A stretch of 64,000 nt of DNA from Streptomyces flavofungini. Lineage in GTDB: Bacteria; Actinomycetota; Actinomycetes; Streptomycetales; Streptomycetaceae. A program made the position numbers and the translations under genes. Below the pieces are notes generated by a model. It was not told the DNA's origin. It did no database searches and saw only the letters and a program-made list of their open reading frames with translations. The stretch lies in NCBI RefSeq assembly GCF_014650815.1, contig NZ_BMVR01000013.1, positions 186,001 to 250,000 on the forward strand, in the 5' to 3' direction. Position 1 is the first letter of the stretch. Every line of letters begins with the position of its first letter. Shown piece by piece: positions 31,827 to 40,393 of this stretch.

Positions 31827-33329
31827 CTACTTCTTCTTGCTCTGGGTCTTCTGGCCGCGCTTCTCGCGCACCCGCACCGAGATGTGGATCGGCGTGCCCT
31901 CGAAGCCGAACTCCTCACGGAGCCTGCGCTCCACGAAGCGGCGGTAGCCGTGCTCGATGAAGCCCGACGCGAAGAGCACGAACCGGGGCGGCTTCGTGCC
32001 CGCTTGGGTGCCGAACAGGATGCGCGGCTGCTTGCCGCCGCGGACCGGATGCGGGTGGGCGGCGATCAGCTCGCCGAGGAAGGCGTTCAGACGCCCCGTC
32101 GGCACCCGCGTCTCCCAGCCGTCCAGGGCCGTCTCGATCGCCGGGACCAGCTTCTCCATGTGGCGGCCCGTGCGCGCCGAGACGTTCACCCGCGGCGCCC
32201 AGGCGACCTGCGCGAGCTCCGTCTCGATCTCCCGCTCCAGGTAGTAGCGGCGCTCCTCGTCGAGGGTGTCCCACTTGTTGTACGCGAGGACGACGGCGCG
32301 GCCCGCCTCCACGGCCATGGTGACGATGCGCTGGTCCTGGACGCTGATCGACTCGCTGGCGTCGATCAGGATGACGGCGACCTCCGCCTTCTCGACGGCG
32401 GCGGCGGTGCGCAGCGAGGCGTAGTAGTCGGCGCCCTGCTGCAGGTGCACGCGCTTGCGGATACCGGCGGTGTCGACGAACTTCCAGGTGACGCCGCCGA
32501 GTTCGATGAGCTCGTCGACCGGGTCGCGGGTGGTGCCCGCGAGTTCGTTGACGACGACGCGCTCCTCGTTCGCGACCTTGTTCAGGAGCGAGGACTTGCC
32601 GACGTTCGGGCGGCCGATGAGCGCGATGCGGCGCGGGCCGCCGATGGCGGTGCCGAAGCTCTGCGCGGGCGCCTCCGGCAGCGCTTCGAGGACGGCGTCC
32701 AGCATGTCGCCGGTGCCGCGGCCGTGCAGCGCGGAGACCGGGTGCGGCTCGCCGAGGCCGAGCGACCACAGCATCGCGGCGTCCGCCTCGGCGGAGGGGC
32801 CGTCGACCTTGTTGGCGCACAGCACGACGGGCTTGCCCGCCTTGCGCAGCAGGCGCACGACGGCCTCGTCGGTGTCGGTCGCGCCGACCGTGGCGTCCAC
32901 GACGAAGACGACGGCGTCGGCCGCCTCGATCGCGTATTCCGCCTGGGCGGCCACGGACGCGTCGATGCCGAGGACGTCCTGCTCCCAGCCGCCGGTGTCG
33001 ACGACCTTGAAGCGGCGGCCCGCCCACTCGGCCTCATAGGTGACGCGGTCGCGGGTGACGCCCGGCTTGTCCTCGACGACGGCCTCGCGGCGGCCGATGA
33101 TGCGGTTCACCAGGGTCGACTTGCCGACATTGGGGCGGCCGACGACGGCGAGCACGGGCAGCGGGCCGTGCCCGGCCTCCTCGATGGCGCCCTCGACGTC
33201 CTCGACGTCGAAGCCCTCTTCGGCGGCGAGCTCCATGAACGCTGCATACTCGGCGTCGCCAAGCGCACCGTGGTCGTGCTCGGCGTGCTGGGCCGAGCCC
33301 TCGCCCTCGGGCTGGATCTGGTCGTTCAT
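31827..33329 (-). CDS. der: ribosome-assembly GTPase Der (EngA)
   Basis: A 500-residue protein with two tandem GTPase domains and a C-terminal KH-like domain. Each GTPase domain has its own P-loop (VGRPNVGKST near residue 63 and IGRPNVGKSS near 240), DTGG/DTAG switch and NKxD motifs (NKVD, NKWD). Der acts in maturation of the 50S ribosomal subunit. The N-terminal extension of about 55 acidic residues is typical of actinobacterial Der. It is the last gene of the cmk-plsC-der group, with 73 bp between plsC and der, and ends before a terminator. Confidence 0.97.
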   Translation of the reverse strand: MNDQIQPEGEGSAQHAEHDHGALGDAEYAAFMELAAEEGFDVEDVEGAIEEAGHGPLPVLAVVGRPNVGKSTLVNRIIGRREAVVEDKPGVTRDRVTYEAEWAGRRFKVVDTGGWEQDVLGIDASVAAQAEYAIEAADAVVFVVDATVGATDTDEAVVRLLRKAGKPVVLCANKVDGPSAEADAAMLWSLGLGEPHPVSALHGRGTGDMLDAVLEALPEAPAQSFGTAIGGPRRIALIGRPNVGKSSLLNKVANEERVVVNELAGTTRDPVDELIELGGVTWKFVDTAGIRKRVHLQQGADYYASLRTAAAVEKAEVAVILIDASESISVQDQRIVTMAVEAGRAVVLAYNKWDTLDEERRYYLEREIETELAQVAWAPRVNVSARTGRHMEKLVPAIETALDGWETRVPTGRLNAFLGELIAAHPHPVRGGKQPRILFGTQAGTKPPRFVLFASGFIEHGYRRFVERRLREEFGFEGTPIHISVRVREKRGQKTQSKKK

Positions 33330-33402
33330 GAAGTCCGTACCTCGTTGCTCATCGTGGTGATCGGTGGTCCGGCGCGCGCCGGGCCACTACTGAAAGTCTT
33401 AC

Positions 33403-34086
33403 TCAGCGCCCGGTCAGGCGCCTGGCGTTTTCCAGGTGGGCGGTGAGCTGCCCCTGGATGCGCACGGTCGCCTCGTCGAGTGCCTTGCGCGTACGCCGCC
33501 CGCTCCCGTCGCCCGCCTCGAACGGGTCGCCGAAGACGACGTCGACGCGGGTGCGCAGCGGCGGCAGCTGCTTTATCAGGCGTCCGCGCCGCTCCGTGCT
33601 GCCGAGGACGGCGACGGGGACGATCGGCGCCCCGGAGCGCACCGCGAAGTACGCGAGGCCCGCGCGCAGCGAGGCGAAGTCGCCGTCGCCCCTGGTGCCC
33701 TCGGGGAAGATCCCGAGGACACCGCCCTGGTCCAGGACCGCCAGCGCGTCCGTGATGGCCGTGCGGTCCGCCGTGGTGCGGTCGACCTGGAGCTGGCCGA
33801 TGCCCCGCAGGAACGGGCCGAGCGGCCCGATGAACGCTTCCTTCTTGATCAGGAAGTGCGCCGGCCGGGGCGCCACGCCCATGACCATGGGGCCGTCGAC
33901 ATTGTGCGAGTGGTTCACGGCGAGGATCACCGGGCCGGTCGCGGGGACCCGCCAGGCGCCCAGGACGCGGGGCTTCCACAGGCCGTACATGAGGCCCACG
34001 CCGATGCGGCGGCCGACGTCGGCGCCGCGCTCGGAGGGGGCGACGCGCGGGGCGGGGGCCCCGCGCTCGGCCGGAACCGGACTCAC
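33403..34086 (-). CDS. 1-acyl-sn-glycerol-3-phosphate acyltransferase (PlsC-like)
   Basis: A 227-residue membrane-associated acyltransferase. It has the HX4D motif (His59 to Asp64 in NHSHNVDG) and the glycerol-phosphate-binding FPEGTRG motif near residue 123, followed by VPVAVLGS. The enzyme adds the second acyl chain in phosphatidic acid synthesis, or acylates another acceptor. The start GTG 34086 overlaps the cmk stop codon (GTGA), so translation is coupled. A cmk-plsC-der order is common in actinobacteria. Confidence 0.9.
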   Translation of the reverse strand: MSPVPAERGAPAPRVAPSERGADVGRRIGVGLMYGLWKPRVLGAWRVPATGPVILAVNHSHNVDGPMVMGVAPRPAHFLIKKEAFIGPLGPFLRGIGQLQVDRTTADRTAITDALAVLDQGGVLGIFPEGTRGDGDFASLRAGLAYFAVRSGAPIVPVAVLGSTERRGRLIKQLPPLRTRVDVVFGDPFEAGDGSGRRTRKALDEATVRIQGQLTAHLENARRLTGR

Positions 34087-34787
34087 TTCCCGGCCCGCTT
34101 CTCCTCGACGAGCGTGACGACGCACTCGATGACCTGCTGCAGCGTGAGCTCGGTGGTGTCCACCTCGACGGCGTCGTCCGCCTTGGCGAGGGGCGAGGTC
34201 TTGCGGCTGGAGTCGGCGGCGTCCCGCTTGATGAGGGCCTCGCGGGTGGTGGCGACGTCGGCGCCCTTCAGCTCGCCGGAGCGGCGGGCGGCGCGGGCCT
34301 CGGGGGACGCCGTCAGGAAGATCTTGAGGTCGGCGTCGGGCAGCACCGTGGTGCCGATGTCGCGGCCCTCGACGACGATGCCCCGCTCGGCCCCGGCGGC
34401 GATCGAGCGCTGCAGCTCGGTGATCCGGGTGCGGACCTCGGGGACGGCGCTGACCGCGCTCACCTTGGAGGTGACCTCGGGGGTGCGGATCGGGCCCGCG
34501 ACGTCGGTGCCGTCGACGGTGATCGTCGGGGCGGACGGGTCCGTGCCCGAGACGATCTCCGCCTTGCCGGCCGCGGCGGCGATGGCGGACGCGTCCGTGA
34601 GGTCGATGCCGTTGGCCACCATCCACCACGTGATCGCCCGGTACTGGGCGCCGGTGTCCAGGTAGCTCAGGCCGAGCTGGGCCGCGACGGCCTTGGAGGT
34701 GCTGGACTTCCCCGTGCCGGAGGGCCCGTCGATGGCGACGATCACGGGGGCCGGGCCTGCGGCGGCGGTCTTTTCCACGGATTCCAC
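34083..34787 (-). CDS. cmk: cytidylate kinase
   Basis: A 234-residue kinase with P-loop IDGPSGTGKSS near residues 19-29, the CMP-binding LDTGAQYRAITW region, and the conserved VVEGRDIGTTVLPDADLKIFLTA stretch in the middle. It phosphorylates CMP and dCMP for nucleic acid and CDP-lipid synthesis. Start ATG 34787. It overlaps the plsC-like gene by 4 bp and lies 180 bp downstream of tyrA. Confidence 0.96.
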   Translation of the reverse strand: MESVEKTAAAGPAPVIVAIDGPSGTGKSSTSKAVAAQLGLSYLDTGAQYRAITWWMVANGIDLTDASAIAAAAGKAEIVSGTDPSAPTITVDGTDVAGPIRTPEVTSKVSAVSAVPEVRTRITELQRSIAAGAERGIVVEGRDIGTTVLPDADLKIFLTASPEARAARRSGELKGADVATTREALIKRDAADSSRKTSPLAKADDAVEVDTTELTLQQVIECVVTLVEEKRAGK

Positions 34788-34967
34788 GGGGAGCGGACAC
34801 CTTTCTCGGTGCGGGGGACGGGGTGGGCCGCCTGCTCGGCGCCCCGCACAAGGTTACTGGCTCCTGGGTGGGGCCCTTCCCGGTCCCGGGCCGGGGCCCG
34901 CCCGAAGGCTCCGGGGCGGCGACCCCGGCCTGCCCTCACCCCCGGGCCACGAGCCCCCCGCGCCCCC

Positions 34968-36053
34968 TCACTGCCGCAGCGACCAGCCCCGCTCCCGCAG
35001 CCCCGTCGCGAGCCCCGGTGCCGCCTGCGGCTCGACCATGAGCTGGACGAGGCCCGCCTGCTGGCCGGTGGCGTGCTCGATGCGGACGTCCTCGACGTTG
35101 ACGCCGGCGCGCTCCGCGTCGGCGAAGATGCGGGCGAGCTGGCCGGGCTGGTCGTCGATGAGGACGGCCACGATCTCGTACACCGCGGGGGCGGACCCGT
35201 GTTTGCCGGGGACCCGGGCCTGGCCCGCGTTGCCGCGCCGCAGCACGCCCTCGACGCCGGTGGCGCCGTCCTGCCGCTTGGACTCGTCGGCGGACTGCAG
35301 GCTCCGCAGCGCGGTCACGGCCTCGCCGAGGTCGGTGGCGACCTCCGCGAGCAGGTCGGCGACCGGGCCGGGGTTCGCGGACAGGATGTCGATCCACATC
35401 CGCGGGTCGGACGCCGCGATCCGGGTGACGTCACGGATGCCCTGGCCGCAGAGCCGTACCGCCGCCTCCTCCGCGTTCTCCAGGCGGGCGGCGACCATGC
35501 TGGCGACCAGGTGCGGCATGTGCGAGACGAGCGCGACCGCCCGGTCGTGGGCGTCGGCGTCCATGACGACGGGCACGGCCCGGCACAGCGCGACCAGTTC
35601 CAGGGCGAGGTTCAGGACCTCGGTGTCGGTGTCCCGTGTCGGCGTGAGGACCCACGGCCGCCCCTCGAAGAGGTCGGCCGAGGCCGCGAGGGGGCCGCTG
35701 CGCTCCCGGCCGGACATCGGGTGCGTACCGATGTACGGCGTGAGGTCGAGGCCGAGGGACTCCAGCTCCCGGCGCGGCCCGCCCTTGACGCTGGCCACGT
35801 CGAGGTAGCCGCGCGCGGAGCCGCGCCGCATCTCCTCGGCGAGGGTGGCGGCGACGTGCGCGGGCGGCACGGCGACCACGCACAGGTCGACGGGCCCGGC
35901 CGGGGGCTCGCTGGTGCCCGCCCCGAGCGCGGCGGCGGTGCGGGCCTGCTCCGGGTCGTGGTCGGCGAGGTGGACGGTGACGCCGCGGCGGGCGAGGGCC
36001 TGGGCGGCGGAGGTGCCGATGAGGCCGGTGCCGATGACGAGGGCGGTTCTCAC
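34968..36053 (-). CDS. tyrA: prephenate dehydrogenase with C-terminal ACT-like domain
   Basis: A 361-residue NAD-dependent enzyme converting prephenate to 4-hydroxyphenylpyruvate in tyrosine synthesis. The Rossmann motif GTGLIG is at residues 8-13, and the TyrA patterns DVASVKGGPR and THPMSGRERSGP follow. The last ~75 residues (YEIVAVLIDDQPGQLARIFADAE) form an ACT-type regulatory domain, probably for tyrosine feedback. The start GTG 36053 overlaps the stop codon of aroH (GTGA), so chorismate mutase and prephenate dehydrogenase are made together. Confidence 0.95.
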   Translation of the reverse strand: MRTALVIGTGLIGTSAAQALARRGVTVHLADHDPEQARTAAALGAGTSEPPAGPVDLCVVAVPPAHVAATLAEEMRRGSARGYLDVASVKGGPRRELESLGLDLTPYIGTHPMSGRERSGPLAASADLFEGRPWVLTPTRDTDTEVLNLALELVALCRAVPVVMDADAHDRAVALVSHMPHLVASMVAARLENAEEAAVRLCGQGIRDVTRIAASDPRMWIDILSANPGPVADLLAEVATDLGEAVTALRSLQSADESKRQDGATGVEGVLRRGNAGQARVPGKHGSAPAVYEIVAVLIDDQPGQLARIFADAERAGVNVEDVRIEHATGQQAGLVQLMVEPQAAPGLATGLRERGWSLRQ

Positions 36054-36454
36054 TGGGCGATGTCCTTACGAAGGGCGGCGGCCGCGCCGAGGTAGACGTG
36101 CGCGATCTCGGACCTCGGCCGGTCGGACTCGACGTGGGCGAGGATGCGGACGACGCGCGGCATGGCCCCGTGGATGTCGAGTTCCTGCGCGCAGATCAGC
36201 GGCACGTCGGCGAGGCCGAGCTCGCGGGCCACGGCGGCCGGGAAGTCGCTGTGCAGGTCGGGGGTCGCCGTGAACCAGATGGAGATCAGGTCGGCGGCGG
36301 TCAGGTCGTTCCGCTTGAGCACGGCGGTGAGCAGCGCGCCGACCTGCTCACTCATGTGGTCGGCCGCGTCCCGTTCCAGTTGGACGGCGCCCCGCACCGC
36401 TCGTACCGCCACCGCTGTGCTCCCCGCTCCCGTAGCTTCCGTGCTTCCGTGCAT
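36050..36454 (-). CDS. aroH: chorismate mutase, AroH class
   Basis: A 134-residue protein of the trimeric AroH class (alpha/beta barrel, unlike the helical AroQ type): VRAVRGAVQLERD at the N-terminus, DLISIWFTATPDLHSDFPA in the middle, and C-terminal PRVVRILAHVES with HVYLGAAAALR. Conserved Arg (RAVRGA) and Glu residues form the chorismate site. It makes prephenate, the substrate of the coupled tyrA product. The start ATG 36454 gives about 15 extra residues before the conserved VAVRAVRGA; a start nearer that point is possible. Confidence 0.93.
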   Translation of the reverse strand: MHGSTEATGAGSTAVAVRAVRGAVQLERDAADHMSEQVGALLTAVLKRNDLTAADLISIWFTATPDLHSDFPAAVARELGLADVPLICAQELDIHGAMPRVVRILAHVESDRPRSEIAHVYLGAAAALRKDIAQ

Positions 36455-36562
36455 CGCGTCGTGATGTCGCGTCTTGGTGTACGTACAGCGTAGTCAGCGC
36501 CGGTGACACCGGTGCGCGGCGCCCGCCTGCCGAGACGGTCGCCGCGCACCCGCCGCACCGCG

Positions 36563-36988
36563 TCAGAGCTGCTGCTTGCGGATGATGTCCGCCAGCGACT
36601 CCGTCGGCACCTGGCCGTTCGGCGTGAGCTGGTCGACGGTCCCCGGCAGGACCTGGGCGATCTGCTCGGCGGCCTGCTCGGGCGAGACGCCCGCCTGTTC
36701 GGCGGCCTGCCGAAGCGCGTCGTCGGGCACCGCCTGGCGCACCTGCTCGCCGGTCACCGGCTGGTTCTCGCCGGGGCCCACCCACGACTGGGTCTGGTCG
36801 GTGAGCCCGGCCTTGGTGAGCCCGTCCAGGAGCCCCCCGAGCGGGTTGCTGCCGCCACCGCCCTTGCTCATCAGCGCGCCGAGCAGTGCGCCCAGGATGT
36901 TGGCACCGCCACCCCCGCCGCCCCCGCCCTGCTGCCCGCCCCCGCCGAGGAGCCCGCCGAGAAGACCGCCCAGATCGTTACCCGCCAT
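36563..36988 (-). CDS. YidB family protein (DUF937), Gly-rich
   Basis: A 141-residue protein. The N-terminal half is very rich in Gly and Leu (LGGLLGGLLGGGGQQ). The C-terminal half carries the YidB-type helical bundle: NQPVTGEQVRQAVPDDALRQ, AEQAGVSPEQAAEQIAQVLP, TVDQLTPNGQVPTESLADII. Function is unknown in any organism; homologues are small soluble proteins. The start ATG 36988 begins MAGNDLGGLL, the usual family start. A G/C hairpin lies just upstream in its leader. Confidence 0.87.
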   Translation of the reverse strand: MAGNDLGGLLGGLLGGGGQQGGGGGGGGANILGALLGALMSKGGGGSNPLGGLLDGLTKAGLTDQTQSWVGPGENQPVTGEQVRQAVPDDALRQAAEQAGVSPEQAAEQIAQVLPGTVDQLTPNGQVPTESLADIIRKQQL

Positions 36989-37010
36989 GGTCGTACTGCC
37001 TTTCGGTTCA

Positions 37011-37044
37011 GTGGCCGGGCCCCGCCATTCGGGGGCCCGGCCAC
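37011..37044. promoter_or_regulatory. stem-loop in the leader of the YidB-family gene
   Basis: A 13-bp perfect stem (gtggccgggcccc at 37011-37023 with 37032-37044) lies 22 bp upstream of the minus-strand YidB start and between divergent genes. A terminator is not expected here, so it may be a leader structure affecting translation or a binding site. Confidence 0.5.
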
Positions 37045-37198
37045 TGCCAATGTCACCCGGAGCGACGTACCCCGCCACTTGGAGCAACCGGCGCGAGACC
37101 CACTCGCACCACTGGCGCACAGCCTCCGTGCGCCTCTGGACGCGGGGGTGCGGGTCGGCTTGCATGGAGAGGCAGGCCACGCGCCTCGGGGGGCACAC

Positions 37199-37891
37199 AT
37201 GAAGCGCTCAGGACCCTTGTTCACGCTGCTCGCGGGGCTGGTGTTGGCCCTGTTCATGCTGTCGGTCAACGCGACGTCGGGGACGGGCAGTTCGTCGTAC
37301 ACGGACTCCTCGTCCGACCCGGCCGAACCGACCGCGCCGCCCGCCGCGAGCACCCCGGCGGAGCGCCCGAGCCCCACCCGCGCCGCCACCCCCTCGCCCT
37401 CGCCCACACCCACGAAGAAGGCCCCGGCCGACGCCCGGTACGCGGGCCGTACGGACGACGACTCGGCTTCGGTCGCCATCACGCTGCGTGACGGCGAGGC
37501 GGTCGCGTACTTCTGTGACGGCCGCGCCACCGAGTCCTGGCTCAAGGGCGATGTCGAGGACGACGGGTCGATGCGGCTGACCGGCAAGAACGGCGCGAAG
37601 CTCGACGGCCGGATCGTCGGCGACAAGGTCCGCGGCACCGTCGAGATCCGCAAGCGGACCTGGGCGTTCACGGCCCCGAGGACCAGCAAGCCGTCGGGGG
37701 TGTACCGGGCGACGTCCGAGGTGCGCGGCCAGCAGCTCGACGGCGGCTGGATCGTGCAGCCCGACGGCAGCCAGGTCGGCATCCTCAAGCGCGACGGCAA
37801 GCCCGCCAAGGCCCCCCGGCTCGACCCGGACACCGGCGCCGTCGTCCTGGCCGACGGCGGCCGCCTCACCGCGCGCCCCGTGGTGCCCTGA
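37199..37891 (+). CDS. exported, membrane-anchored protein of unknown function
   Basis: A 230-residue protein with one N-terminal membrane helix (LFTLLAGLVLALFMLSVNA), a Ser/Thr/Pro-rich linker (about 25-75), and an extracytoplasmic beta-rich domain (YAGRTDDDSASVAITLRDGEA-type start, VAYFCDGRATESWLKGDVED, GWIVQPDGSQVGILKRDG). The helix has no cleavage site, so the domain is probably anchored outside the membrane. I do not recognise the domain. The start ATG 37199 has a GGGGGG site 5-10 bp upstream; the longer upstream frame overlaps the divergent gene and is not coding-like. It may be the first gene of a group with the DUF6529-Rieske pair. Confidence 0.8.
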   Translation: MKRSGPLFTLLAGLVLALFMLSVNATSGTGSSSYTDSSSDPAEPTAPPAASTPAERPSPTRAATPSPSPTPTKKAPADARYAGRTDDDSASVAITLRDGEAVAYFCDGRATESWLKGDVEDDGSMRLTGKNGAKLDGRIVGDKVRGTVEIRKRTWAFTAPRTSKPSGVYRATSEVRGQQLDGGWIVQPDGSQVGILKRDGKPAKAPRLDPDTGAVVLADGGRLTARPVVP

Positions 37892-37959
37892 CCCCGCCCG
37901 CACCCTCGACCGCCGCCCCCCGCGCCCGCACGCGACCCCGCGTCCACCAGGGAGCCCTC

Positions 37960-38553
37960 ATGAGCGTCGACCCGAACGCCCCCACCCAGGGCGGTTTCCC
38001 CGTGCCGCCCCGCGCGGGCGGCCCGCCCCGCGCGCACCCCGCCCGCTATCTGGTGCCCGCCCTGGTCGCCGCCGCGGTCGCGGTGGGCCTCGGGGCGTAC
38101 GGAAAGGTCCACGACCCGGAGGGCACCGCCTTCAACCTGGCGGGGTTCAGCAGCACCGGCGCCGTGAAGGCCTGGCTCGCGACGACGGCCCTCGGCTTCG
38201 CGGTGCTCCAGGTCGTGTCGGCCCTGATGGTGTACGGCAAGCTGCCGGGCCCGTCCTGGTCGGCGGGGGTGCACCGCTGGTCGGGCCGGGCGGCGTTCCT
38301 GGTGGCGGTGCCGGTCGCGGTGCACTGCCTCTACGCGCTCGGCTACCAGACGGCGACGCCGCGCGTGCTGTGGCACTCCGTCCTCGGCTGCTTCTTCTTC
38401 GGGGCTTTCAGCGCCAAGATGCTGCTGCTCCGCTCGGAGCGGCTGCCCGGCTGGCTGCTCCCGGTGGTGGGCGGGCTCGTCTTCGCGGTGCTCACGGTGG
38501 TGTGGCTGACGTCGGCGCTGTGGTTCTTCCGTACGTTCGGGGTGACCACGTGA
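37960..38553 (+). CDS. DUF6529 family membrane protein (cytochrome b561-like)
   Basis: A 197-residue protein with about five membrane helices. Histidines occur near membrane faces (WSAGVHRWSGR, VAVHCLYALGY, RVLWHSVLGC), which could ligate haem as in cytochrome b561-like ferric reductase transmembrane proteins. The stop codon overlaps the start of the Rieske gene (GTGA), so both are made in equal amounts. A membrane electron carrier with an exported Rieske protein is the natural reading; the electron donor and acceptor are unknown. Confidence 0.8.
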   Translation: MSVDPNAPTQGGFPVPPRAGGPPRAHPARYLVPALVAAAVAVGLGAYGKVHDPEGTAFNLAGFSSTGAVKAWLATTALGFAVLQVVSALMVYGKLPGPSWSAGVHRWSGRAAFLVAVPVAVHCLYALGYQTATPRVLWHSVLGCFFFGAFSAKMLLLRSERLPGWLLPVVGGLVFAVLTVVWLTSALWFFRTFGVTT

Positions 38554-39017
38554 GCGGCGGCGGGCGCCCCACCCGGCGTACGGCCCTGGCGGCGGGCGCG
38601 CTGGCCGCCGCGGCGGCGACCGGGTGCTCGAAGTACGGCGACGAGGGCGCGGAGCCGGAGCCGCCGCCCAGCAGCCCGGCCGCGTCCCGGTCCGGCGGCT
38701 CGCCCGACGCGACCGACGAGGCGCCCAAGGGGCCGGTGCTCGCGAAGACGTCGGACATCCCGGTCGGCGGCGGCAAGGTCTTCAAGGACGAGAAGGTCGT
38801 CGTCACCCAGCCCGCCGAGGGCGACTTCAAGGCCTTCTCGGCGGTCTGCACGCATTCGGGCTGCACGGTCCGGGACGTCGACGGCGGCACGGTCAACTGC
38901 CCCTGCCACGGCAGTAGGTTCCGGGTGGCGGACGGGGCGGTCGCGGGCGGTCCGGCGCCGCGGCCGCTGCCGCCGCGCGGCATCGACGTCACCGGAAATT
39001 CCATCAGGCTCACCTGA
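38550..39017 (+). CDS. Tat-exported Rieske [2Fe-2S] lipoprotein
   Basis: A 155-residue protein. A twin-arginine signal (PTRRTALAAGALAA) ends at a lipobox-like ATGC with Cys26. After an acidic/Pro linker comes a Rieske domain with both cluster motifs, CTHSGC and CPCHGS (two Cys and two His ligands), then GPAPRPLPPRGIDVTG. The cluster is loaded in the cytosol before Tat export, which fits the signal. The start GTG 38550 overlaps the DUF6529 gene. It is probably the redox partner of that membrane protein. Confidence 0.92.
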   Translation: MSGGGRPTRRTALAAGALAAAAATGCSKYGDEGAEPEPPPSSPAASRSGGSPDATDEAPKGPVLAKTSDIPVGGGKVFKDEKVVVTQPAEGDFKAFSAVCTHSGCTVRDVDGGTVNCPCHGSRFRVADGAVAGGPAPRPLPPRGIDVTGNSIRLT

Positions 39018-39038
39018 GCGACCCCGTACCCTCCGGGC

Positions 39039-39851
39039 ATGAACACGGCGCCGCTCCCCCAGGACCCCCTCGACCCGCACGACCTGGTGCGCGACCACAC
39101 GATCTACGCCTGCGTCATGGGGTCGCGCGCCTTCGGCCTGGCGACGGACGACAGCGACACGGACCGCCGCGGGGTGTTCCTCGCGCCGACCCCGCTGTTC
39201 TGGCGCTTCGAGAAGCCGCCGACGCACGTGGACGGGCCCGCGGACGAGCAGTTCAGCTGGGAGCTGGAGCGCTTCTGCGAGCTGGCCCTGCGCGCCAACC
39301 CGAACGTCCTGGAGTGCCTGCACTCCCCGCTCGTCGAGCACGTCACCGCCACCGGCCGCGAACTCCTCGCCCTGCGCGACGCCTTCCTGTCCCGCCAGGC
39401 CCACGACACCTTCGCCCTTCCCCAAGCTCTCAACTTCGTTCGAGCAGGGGAGACCCCATCCGCGCTCGGCCAGCGCAAGAAGCTCGACGCGGACGTCCGC
39501 ACCCACGGTGCCCCCCGCTGGAAGCACGCCATGCATCTGCTGCGGCTCCTGATGAGCTGCCGCGACCTGCTCCTGACCGGCGAGCTGACCATCGACGTCG
39601 GCGACCGGCGCGCGGCGCTGCTCGCGGTCAAGCGCGGCGAGGTGGCCTGGCCCGAGGTGGAGTCCTGGATGACGCGCCTGGCGGCGGAGGCGGACGCGGC
39701 GGCGGCCCGCACCCCGCTGCCGCCGGAGCCGGACCGGCGCCGCGTCGAGGACTTCCTGTTCCGCGCGCGCCGGGCCTCAGCCCTGCAGGCGGGCCCGGAC
39801 GACAAGGTCGTGCAGGGCGTCGTACGCGACGGGGGCGTCCGGCAGCGTTGA
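39039..39851 (+). CDS. nucleotidyltransferase domain protein carrying an in-frame repeat insert
   Basis: A 270-residue polymerase-beta-type nucleotidyltransferase: GSRAFGLATDDSDTDRRG holds the G-S motif and the DxD metal ligands, followed by FCELALRANPNVLECL, typical of the predicted NTase family of this size. At residues about 127-140 the sequence LPQALNFVRAGETPS is foreign: it is encoded by a short hairpin repeat (39416-39460), and without it the helix would read through to LGQRKKLDADVRTHG. The frame is preserved. The last 75 bp overlap the second, opposite-strand NTase gene. Substrate is unknown; such proteins may modify RNA or antibiotics. Confidence 0.82.
   Translation: MNTAPLPQDPLDPHDLVRDHTIYACVMGSRAFGLATDDSDTDRRGVFLAPTPLFWRFEKPPTHVDGPADEQFSWELERFCELALRANPNVLECLHSPLVEHVTATGRELLALRDAFLSRQAHDTFALPQALNFVRAGETPSALGQRKKLDADVRTHGAPRWKHAMHLLRLLMSCRDLLLTGELTIDVGDRRAALLAVKRGEVAWPEVESWMTRLAAEADAAAARTPLPPEPDRRRVEDFLFRARRASALQAGPDDKVVQGVVRDGGVRQR
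39416..39460. repeat. hairpin repeat inserted in frame in the first nucleotidyltransferase gene
   Basis: The core runs from ttccccaagctctcaac to cgagcaggggagacccc. Versions of cttggggg/ccccaag and cgagc/gctcg pairs also occur in the inserts at 40352-40393 and 43552-43590. Its ends can pair as a hairpin. Confidence 0.75.
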
Positions 39852-39887
39852 CTCCGCCTGGGCCTCGTCCAGGACGGTGTGCAGGCG

Positions 39888-39956
39888 CTCGACGTCGGCC
39901 GCCACGCGCGCGTGCTCGACGTCGGCCGCCACGCGCGCGTGCTCGACGTCGGCGCC
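39888..39956. repeat. 27-bp tandem repeat in the second nucleotidyltransferase gene
   Basis: The 27-bp unit starting ctcgacgtcggccgcc begins at 39888, 39915 and 39942 (two full copies and a partial third). It encodes repeated ADVEHARVA in the minus frame, so each copy keeps the frame. Confidence 0.9.
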
Positions 39957-40351
39957 GCCGTGCTCGGCCTCGCGCTTGGCCACGATCAGCTCCGGCAGAT
40001 AGCCGGGGGCGTGCGCCGCACCGAGGAGCGTGGGCAGGTGGGCCTGGAGCTCGCCGGTGCGCATCAGGTGGATGCCGGTGAGCAGCACCCGGAACGTGTA
40101 CAGGAGCGGCTTCAGCTCGCCGCTCGTGTCGAACAGCTTCCACTGGGTGTGCGCGAAGCCCCGGTAGTGGTGCGCGTGATGCGAGGTGAGCACGCCGGGC
40201 GCGAGCGCCGCGAGCTCCTCGTGCAGCGCGCCGGTGTGCACCACGAGCGGCGAGAGGAGCTGCTCCAGGACGTAGCCGTTGCGCCGCAGCAGCAGCCGCA
40301 CGAACTTCCTCAGGTCGTGACGAGGTCCATCTCGACTCCGTCGCGCACCCG

Positions 40352-40393
40352 CCCCCAAGTTCTCGGCTCCGCTCGAACAGGGAGGTGCCCCCC
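40352..40393. repeat. hairpin repeat inserted in frame in the second nucleotidyltransferase gene
   Basis: On the minus strand it runs ggggggcacctccctg ... cgagcggagccgagaa ... cttggggg. The ggggcacctccc part matches the WYL insert and the cgagcggagccgag part matches the insert inside scpA. Confidence 0.78.
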
